A stretch of 64,000 nucleotides of DNA, taken from contig OX246743.1 in the NCBI GenBank assembly GCA_945910005.1, forward strand, positions 5,962,018 through 6,026,017. The letters run 5' to 3'. Below, in pieces: positions 57,090-64,000 of this stretch. This DNA is from Isoperla grammatica (taxonomy: Eukaryota; Arthropoda; Insecta; Plecoptera; Perlodidae). Every line of letters begins with the position of its first letter. Within the stretch, counting starts at the first letter, position 1. A program made the position numbers and the translations under genes. The notes below the pieces were generated by a model that had not been told where the DNA came from, did no database searches, and worked only from the letters and a program-made list of their open reading frames with translations.

Positions 57090-58617
57090 TTATTATTATG
57101 ATTATTATTATTTTATTGTTGCAATACATACAAACTCGGTCAAAACCGGCATAAACATGTTGTACGGACACAAATGTCAAGTATTTCCATGTGTTTACCT
57201 TATTAAAATCTACTTAGAACTACTTAATATATCTTCTTCTACTTCTTCTTGTTCTTATTCTTCTTCTTCTGCTTCTCAAATGCCCACATTTGGCTATACT
57301 ACTTAATATATCATTGTCCACATTATTTTTCCAAACCGAATTTTGGATGCTATGTACGGTCGTGGCAGATTTGTACTCATCCCAGCATTCGCTCTTTGTA
57401 CGGTGGAAACCACGAAAACCACCATCGGGATGGAGAACTTCTTGAAGTCTTCATTCTTCTTAGTTCAAAAATTTTCGCACTATCCTACACGTGTTCAAAA
57501 TAATTGCTTTTTGCATCTCGATGTATATGTTCGGTTGGAGACCAATTAGTTTAATACTGTCATGGAGTTTACGTGGAACAATGCCATTTGCTGATATAAT
57601 TAACGGTATAACAGTTACATTATTCTGCTTCCACAACCTTTTTATTTCAATAGATAATTCCTTATATCTGTTTATCTTTTCCCGCCAAGTTGTCTCTACA
57701 TTGTGGCATAAAGGGACGGCAACATCAATTAAAATCGTTTCTTGTTTCTTCTTGTCAATAAATATAATATCCGGTCTATTGTGATGTATGGTTTGGTCTG
57801 TTATAACTTCCCGGTCGTAATATAATTTGTAGTCTTTACTATCTAATACCTTTTCAGGCTTGTATTTGTAATATGCAGTGGTTGTGTTTATAAGTTTATA
57901 CTTCATGGCTAATTTTTGATGTACAATGTTTGCTACTTGGTTATGCCTATGAAGATAATCTGTTTGACAAAGCATTTTGCACCCAGATACGATATGTTCA
58001 ATTGTTTCGCCGTTCATATTACATTTTCTACATTTATCTTGCACTGTGACGTCTTTCAGTATGTATTTTTTGTAATTGTTAGTCTTGATTACTTTATCTT
58101 GAATAGCGATCATAAATCCCTCTGTTTCGCTGAAAATGTCCCCGGACGTTAACCATTTGTTCGATGCTACCCTATCGACGTTATCTTTAAGAAGTTCTTT
58201 ATAATGTCTGCTATGTAACGTCTTTTCTGATATTCTGATCTCTTTTGCTGTGTCAGAATTTAGTTTTTGAAGCAAGTTTAAATTTCCGTCATTTAAATTG
58301 AGGGGAGAAAGCGACTTGTCTGCCGATACTATAGCTCTATGAAGTTGTGAATGTGGGCATTTTGTATAAAAGTACTTTCTTAGAATTTCAATTTGTTTAT
58401 AATATAAATTGTTTAAATCAATCAAGCCTCTTCCCCCTTTTTCTCTAGGTAGAGTCACTCGTTCTATTGCTGACTTAGGGTGATGACTTCTGTATTTAGT
58501 GAATGTTGTGCGGGTGAGAATTTCTAGGGCATGAAGTTCTGTCTGTGTCCAGTTAATAATTCCAAATGAATATGTAAGGACCGGTATAGCATAAGTGTTA
58601 ATTGCTTTGATCTTGTT
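57090..58617 (-). mobile_element. R4/Dong-like LINE, 5'-truncated copy A
   Basis: A minus-strand non-LTR retrotransposon fragment: about 386 codons of the C-terminal ORF followed by a 3' UTR of about 340 bp ending in an ATA/TAA-rich tail at about 57090-57121. The 5' end abuts the TAA-rich tail of copy B exactly (58616-58627), so the two lie head to tail. The family is inferred from a C-terminal CCHC knuckle plus a PD-D restriction-like nuclease (R2/R4 lineage) and from the TAA-repeat setting preferred by Dong. Confidence 0.8.
57460..58617 (-). pseudogene. LINE RT C-terminus with CCHC and restriction-like endonuclease
   Basis: The open frame runs from the truncation point to a stop at 57460-57462. 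In order: the end of the RT thumb (NTYAIPVLTYSFGIINWTQ), a LPREKGGRGLIDL motif, the zinc knuckle CRKCNMNGETIEHIVSGC (CX2CX8HX4C), a YLHRHNQVA motif, and the nuclease core HNRPDIIFIDKKK...ILIDVAVP. No internal stop is present. An ATG at 58458 is internal to the domain and not a true start. The N-terminal DNA-binding part and RT palm are missing. Confidence 0.85.
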
Positions 58618-58980
58618 ATTATTATTTTATTGTTGCAATACATACAAACTCGGTCAAAACCGGCATAAACATGTTGTACGGACACAAATGTCAAGTATTT
58701 CCATGTGTTTACCTTATTAAAATCTACTTAGAACTACTTAATATATGTTCTTCTTCTTCTTCTTCTTCTTCTTCTTCTTCTTCTTCTTCTGCTTCTCAAA
58801 TGCCCACATTTGGCTATACTACTTAATATATCATTGTCCACATTATTTTTTCCAAACCGAACTGTGGATGCTATGTACGGTCGTGGCCGATTTGTACTCA
58901 TCCCAGCATTCGCTCTTTGTACGGTGGAAACCACGAAAACCACCATCGGGATGGAGAACTTCTTGGAGTCTTCATTCTTC
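58618..58980 (-). mobile_element. R4/Dong-like LINE copy B, 3' UTR only
   Basis: Nearly the same sequence as the 3' UTR of copy A (57102-57459), starting within a few bases of its stop codon. It includes CATACAAACTCGGTCAAAAC, GTTGTACGGACACAAATG and GGTGGAAACCACGAAAACC. It differs by expansion of a CTT repeat (58749-58792). Its 5' end joins the pure TTA microsatellite on the right. Confidence 0.85.
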
Positions 58981-59265
<285 letters not shown>

Positions 59266-60330
59266 TAATTATAAGTATACCGATTGAAGCAACACTTGTT
59301 GGTAGAAATGGATGTAGCTCCAGGCATTGTCTGGTACTGGAGGCTGATTAACTTCCACAAACTACATCTACATAGATAATGCATATCTGTGAGATGTTTT
59401 TGTATGATAAATATTAAAATTTGAATATTACAGTAATGGATAAATCGATAAGATAAGATAAACAAGAAGGACGTTTTGATGGTGGTGTAGAAAGTTTAAT
59501 TATGAATGATGAGAAGTTTCAGAGCAATAAGCATCGCACAAAAGAAATAGAATTTTGATTCCCTTACTTCCATCGTGTGGTCGGCCTAAAATGTAAATGT
59601 ATGCAAATCAAGGCCCCGATCACCGCGAGACCGCAGGTCAGCACGCCACCCCTTGGTAACTGGGTCACGAAAGATGTCTACAACCCTTTGGCTTGGACTG
59701 TACAGAGAAAACAACATTATTATACAATCGTTTTGATAGGAAGAGGGCGGCCTAAATACTGATAAACAGAACCGTTGGGATGGGTTATTGTACGCACGCT
59801 GGTTTTCCACAGGTAGAGGCCTACATAAATGGTTTTATTTTTTCCCCAATTTCGTTTTTCAAAAGGTACATTTTGCGTTTTAGAAGTGATATTTTTATAA
59901 GGCGCATAACAAGCAAAAAAACGTTATGCAATCAATTCAGGAATACCACTCAAACAAACAGATTAATAAATACGAGTTTTTCTTGTGTATAAACAGTTCT
60001 TCATATTTAATATCTTTATATTTTAAAAACACCAACACTTGTTTGCCAATAATTAACACTTTTCATTATTACGGTCTTGTTTCGCAAATACACATATTTT
60101 CTTGCATTTCGTGGTTAAAGCACCAAATCGCGTTATTTTGCAATCCAAAATTTGTATATATAGCATACTGACATGCTGACGACATGCTGACGACACGGCG
60201 TCTCGTCCACAATTATTATTTTTAGGGGTATAACTACAGTTTCGTTTTATTTTGTAACACGAATGTTGCTTCGCTCTATGCCCACAGGCATAGTAGGTAT
60301 ACTTTATAGTTTATACGTTTATCCAGCCAA
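59266..60330. other. Non-coding stretch, nothing recognised
   Basis: AT-rich DNA without a supported exon, RNA gene or repeat. Confidence 0.5.
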
Positions 60331-60333
60331 TAA

Positions 60334-60622
60334 TGGGCCGTTTGCATAAATGACTAGTGATTAGTGACTAGCCCACTTGACTAAGCCACAGGCTTCTTTC
60401 ATTGGCTATGAGTGAGAATACTGCGCTCTGATTGGCTGTGACTAAGGTTTGTCTTGACTTGACTAAGGAATTGAACATATTTCAATTCCTTAGTCAAGTC
60501 AAGACAAACCTTAGTCACAGCCAATCAGAGCGCAGTATTCTCCCTCCCAGCCAATGAACGAAGCGTGTGGCTTAGTCACGGGGGTTAGTCAATAATCACT
60601 AGTCATTTGTGTAAACCCCGTC
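60334..60622. mobile_element. Foldback MITE with about 60-bp near-perfect arms
   Basis: The centre folds as GACTTGACTAAGGAATTGA / TCAATTCCTTAGTCAAGTC, and the arms continue through AGCCAATCAGAGCGCAGTAT. The outer ends TGGGCCGTTTGCATAAATGA and TCATTTGTGTAAACCCCG are less well matched. TAA flanks both sides (60331-60333 and 60623-60625), fitting a PIF/Harbinger-type 3-bp duplication. Confidence 0.7.
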
Positions 60623-60681
60623 TAAGTTACATGACAAAAGAAGTCACTACTAATACTGTACAATGTTTGATTGTACTCATC

Positions 60682-60815
60682 ACCCTTTAGAACTCTCTGA
60701 CGGTGGATCCCGACATGGACGTTGAAGAACGCAGAACGCAGAACGCACATCATCACCCATTAGAACTCTCTGGCGGTGGATCCCGACATGGACGCTGAAG
60801 AACGCAGAACGCACG
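60682..60815. repeat. Short tandem duplication (about 70 bp, two copies)
   Basis: CATCACCC(T/A)TTAGAACTCTCT, then GGTGGATCCCGACATGGACG and GAAGAACGCAGAACGCA, occurs twice in direct order, with an extra AACGCAG in the first copy. Confidence 0.75.
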
Positions 60816-60819
60816 TCAT

Positions 60820-60920
60820 CGAGCCAATCAGAATGAAGCTGCTTGTGATTGGTCCGTTGATGTGTGTTCGGAGTTCTGCGCTCTTCGACGTCCAGCTCAA
60901 GTATCCACCATAAAAGTAAC
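60820..60920 (+). promoter_or_regulatory. Possible promoter with two CCAAT boxes
   Basis: GCCAATCAGA (about 60822), an inverted CCAAT (GATTGGTCC, about 60847) and a CATAAAAG element (about 60910) precede the candidate first exon at 61004 by about 90-180 bp. This is an arrangement seen in ordinary Pol II promoters. No transcript evidence; these motifs also occur by chance. Confidence 0.3.
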
Positions 60921-61003
60921 GTAAATCCAGAATTGGAGACCCAAGGAACGGTGAATGATTTCGATCAACCTGTATTGATTTAATTGAATTGTATCCAAAC
61001 AAA

Positions 61004-61042
61004 ATGTGTGATAAAGAAACAGTAGAACCAATGGTAGAACAG
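61004..61042 (+). CDS. Candidate first coding exon of a plus-strand gene
   Basis: An ATG in good context (CCAAACAAAATG) opens 13 codons, MCDKETVEPMVEQ, and meets a consensus donor CAG|GTAAAG. Charged N-terminal peptide; no family recognised. The rest of the gene would lie to the right, beyond the 40-bp array and the THAP element, probably outside the window. It may equally be chance. Confidence 0.35.
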
Positions 61043-61064
61043 GTAAAGTGTTATTAAAAACAAC

Positions 61065-62140
61065 TCGTTAAACTGTGCACTGTTCTTTGTCAAGATTAAA
61101 ATTAACGCGAATTTTAATCTTGACAAGGAACAGTGCACAGTTTATCTAGTTGTATCTATCTTTACAAAAACAGCGCACAGTTTAACTAGTTGTATTTAAT
61201 CTTGACAAGGAACAGTGCACAGTTTATCTAGTTGTATCTATCTTTTCAAAGGACAGTGCACAGTTTATCTAGTTGTATCTATCTTTACAAAGAACAGTGC
61301 ACAGTTTAACAAGTTGTATTTAATCTTGACAAGGAACAGTGCCCAGTTTAACTAGTTGTATGTATCTTTACAAAGAACAGTGCACAGACATACTAGTTGT
61401 ATGTATCTTTACAAAGAACAGTGCACAGACATACTAGTTGTATGTATCATTACAAAGAACAGTGCACAGACATACTAGTTGTATGTATCTTTACAAAGAA
61501 CAGTGCACAGACATACTAGTTGTATGTATCTTTACAAAGAACAGTGCACATACATACTAGTTGTATGTATCTTTACAAAGAACAGTGCTCAGACATACTA
61601 GTTGTATGTATCTTTACAAAGAACAGTGCACAGACATACTAGTTGTATGTATCTTTACAAAGAACAGTGCATAGTTTAACTAGTTGTATTTCTTTACAAA
61701 GAACAGTGCACAGTTTAACACATTGTGTTTAATCTTGACAAGGAACAGTGCACAGTTTAACTAGTTGTATTTAATCTTGACAAGTAACAGTGCACAGTTT
61801 AACTAGTTGTATGTATCTTTACAAAGAACAGTGCACAGTTTAACTAGTTGTATGTATCTTAACAAAGAACAGTGCATAGTTTAACCACAGATAACTAATT
61901 AACTAAGTTAATTAGTTATCTGTGGTTTAACTAGTTGTATTTATCTTTACAAAGAACAGTGCACAGTCCAACTAGTTGTATTTATCTTTACAAAGAACAG
62001 TGCACAGTCCAACTAGTTGTATTTATCTTTACAAAGAACAGTGCATAGTCCAACTAGTTGTATTTATCTTTACAAAGAACAGTGCACAGTCCAACTAGTT
62101 GTATTTATCTTTACAAAGAACAGTGCACAGTCCAACTAGT
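61065..62140. repeat. About 40-bp minisatellite, about 27 units, with palindromes
   Basis: The unit reads TATCTTTACAAAGAACAGTG then CACAG and AACTAGTTGTAT, with TAATCTTGACAAGGAACAG and ACATACTAGTTG variants in blocks. A palindrome with arms of about 34 bp starts the array (61070-61143, centre AACGCG). Another with arms of about 28 bp interrupts it at 61878-61933 around AACTAATTAACTAAGTTAAT. Confidence 0.9.
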
Positions 62141-62346
62141 TGTGTGGTGAACATAATGTGAGGTAAGTGTCGTGACGCGGGCTCCGATGCGCGTGGGAGC
62201 CAATAGGGCAGTGCAAAGCTAGTTCGCCCGGAATTGCCACCAGAGTTCGCATGATCGGGGTTTGGTATCGCCGCACCTGTCAATCTGTCATAACCAAGGT
62301 TAAATTGTTGTTTTGGTTGCACGTACAATTAGTTTCGTCCGATATA

Positions 62347-63999
62347 ATGGGATACAACTGCTGTGTGCCGCAATGTAAGTCGAAGTGGAATGCTGGTGGC
62401 TCAAACATTATGTTTCATAGATTCCCCAAGTCTAAAACCCTTTCGAAAGAATGGTTAGTTAAAATACGTTCTGGAAAGACACCAACACCACACTCCAAAG
62501 TGTGCAGCTTGCACAGTTGCACTTCAAAGAAGACGCAATGCGACTTCGATGGGTAAGTTAATGCATCAGCTATTTCCTTATTTATGTATACATTTATTCG
62601 CATTATCATCCTTTACTGTATGCTTAGGTCTGGTTACAGCCTGTACTTTTATAAGCATACGTTGGTTTACCCCTACTCTAGACTAAGCCTAGGGCCCCAG
62701 GCCTAGGCCTAGTGTTTTTGCATTGGCTTTGTCAGCCCAATTCATGTTGCTTATGGGCTGTTATGGGTAACTATTGATGAAGTGTGTATAACGTATAGGC
62801 CATAATCAATTTATCGACTAAAATTAAATATAAACCAGCTATCTGTGAGTGTCTATCACATAGGCCCTTGGTCTAGGCCTATGAGCCTATAGGCCTAGCC
62901 CTAGAGGGCTACATATCAACTTATATGTAGGCGTAAGGTTTATTACACTGAAGTAGGCCCAGGCATAGGCCTACATGCCCCCCCCCCCCAATACATCACC
63001 CATTATAATAATTTACAATTACAAATCTCTCACATTAGCCTACATCATAGCCAGCAGTCAGAACATAATATACAAACTGGGTTACGGACATAAGCATGAA
63101 TAAAAACACAAAATAATATGTTGAAATGTGACAAAACAAGTTCAAAGTAGATAGAAGCATACTAGGCCTAGGCCCTAAACTAAATCAATTGGGGAGGAGT
63201 ACAAGAAAACTAACACTGCAAAGCCACTCAGTAGGCCCTAGGCCTAGAGGTTAAAATAAAATGATACACAATACCTGTATGAATAGTAGTAGTTTTGTAG
63301 GCCTAGGCCTATGACTGTTATGATTGTTAATTTGTGTTGCATAATCCACATGCCATTGAGTAGCCTACCTAGAACCAATTTTTTGTAACACCTTGTGTTT
63401 AGCTACATTATTGATACCAGCGTTTGCAAGAAATGTGTCTAATGTGTTATTTTTCTGCAGGGCAATGGAAAATCCTGAAGAAGTGTGCCATTCCAAGTCA
63501 GAACCTGCCAAAACGTTCTCTTGACAAGTCTCCCAGTAAAGTTGGTAGACGTCTTCTTAAGGCGAGACAAGCTCCATCTAGGCCTACATTTACCCAGCAA
63601 ACGAATGAGCTTGAGGTGAGGCCGTTACTAGCCGAGGATGGGAATGGTGATGGCGAGGGAGTGCCGGGTTCAGCCGTTGGAGAGGAACTGCCGGGGCCAG
63701 CCGTTGGAGAGGAAATCCCGTGTGTCACTGTCACCAATGAAAATAAAACCACCGTCTCAAGTTTCACTCAAACACACATCATGTTTAAAGACGACCAATT
63801 TATTTATTTCGAACGTCTCACAAATGATGAAGTAAAGTATTTTTCAGGTTTTGATTCCGATAGATTTGAGTTCCTTCTAAATTTTATAACTACCGGTCGA
63901 GACAATATAAATCTTCCCATTTCTTCATGCTCATTACAAGATCAGCTACTCATTACACTTTGTAAATATCGCCACAACATGCATTTCAAAATGTTGGAA
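62347..63999 (+). pseudogene. THAP-DDE transposase fragment (IS4EU/ISL2EU type), frameshifted
   Basis: The first exon starts MGYNCCVPQCKSKWNAGGSN at 62347 and has THAP zinc residues (C-x3-C ... VCSLH) and IMFHRFPKSK. After VCSLH an 8-bp near-duplication (TTGCACAGTTGCAC) shifts the frame; the shifted frame reads the FKEDAM expected of THAP domains. A donor TGG|GTAAGT follows at about 62551 and an acceptor TTCTGCAG at about 63460. From there one frame is open to the window end: WKILKKCAIPSQNLPKRSLD, an acidic linker with a GSAVGEE/GPAVGEE repeat, and SCSLQDQLLITLCKYRHNMH, a helix-turn-helix (HTH_Tnp_4-like) that precedes a DDE_Tnp_4 domain in such transposases. The two exons do not join in phase as read, so the copy is probably dead. 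Confidence 0.7.
62560..63458. other. Intron of the THAP element, GGCCTA-rich
   Basis: Non-coding, with many short TAGGCCTA-type repeats (for example 62690-62710, 62870-62905 and 63220-63310) and a C-run at 62979. No other feature seen. Confidence 0.5.
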
Positions 64000-64000
64000 T

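Overview
The window is metazoan genomic DNA, AT-rich and dense in repeats, most likely from an invertebrate. It has long introns with GT-AG splice sites, an intron-rich ciliary/centrosomal gene, a BEL/Pao LTR retrotransposon, an R4/Dong-like LINE, SINEs derived from tRNA and 5S rRNA, hAT- and PIF/Harbinger-type miniature elements, a THAP transposase fragment and many minisatellites. The exact phylum cannot be fixed from the sequence; GGCCTA-rich intronic runs near 63 kb only hint at a marine invertebrate.

The backbone is one minus-strand gene that I identify as a CCDC66 orthologue (coiled-coil domain protein of centrosome, centriolar satellites and cilium). Ten coding exons were assembled by hand from about 45.04 kb (5' side) down to about 2.7 kb (3' side). 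Splice phases agree at every junction tested and give about 880 residues. The first coding exons lie to the right of 45.04 kb and were not found; the extreme C-terminus may lie left of the window.

Layout: 1-2.4 kb nothing recognised; 2.4-2.7 kb tRNA-derived SINE with an AAT-repeat tail; 2.7-3.9 kb exons 10 and 9; 3.77-5.54 kb a 13-unit array made from the 5' part of exon 9; 5.5-10.4 kb exons 8 and 7 with small foldback elements; 11-11.9 kb hAT-like element with a nested MITE; 12.2-16.1 kb diverged repeats carrying tRNA-like segments, one split by a hAT MITE with a perfect 8-bp target duplication; 16.9-18.4 kb exons 6 and 5 separated by a 119-bp alternating array; 18.8-20.2 kb a 51-bp array; 22.4-23.0 kb a TIR element; 23.7-24.65 kb exons 4 and 3; 24.6-25.5 kb a 7-unit array made from the 5' end of exon 3; 25.5-30 kb MITEs and repeats; 30.2-36.4 kb an almost intact but disabled BEL/Pao element; 36.6-42 kb repeats, a Harbinger-like element and a TTTC microsatellite; 42.2-43.8 kb SINEs and exon 2; 44.9-45.04 kb exon 1; 45.28-53.93 kb about 144 copies of a 60-bp satellite; 54-59.3 kb MITEs, a partial 5S-type SINE and tandem LINE copies beside a TTA microsatellite; 60.3-62.1 kb a foldback element, a candidate plus-strand first exon and a 40-bp array; 62.3-64 kb a frameshifted THAP/DDE transposase running off the edge.

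The most unusual pattern is that three of the ten CCDC66 exons (9, 5 and 3) have one splice boundary duplicated with adjoining coding sequence, and in exons 9 and 3 this has expanded into 13- and 7-unit tandem arrays. These create rows of decoy splice sites upstream of the real exons. In the exon 9 array, ten units also carry a perfect TGACGTCA palindrome and the transcribed strand has long G-runs.
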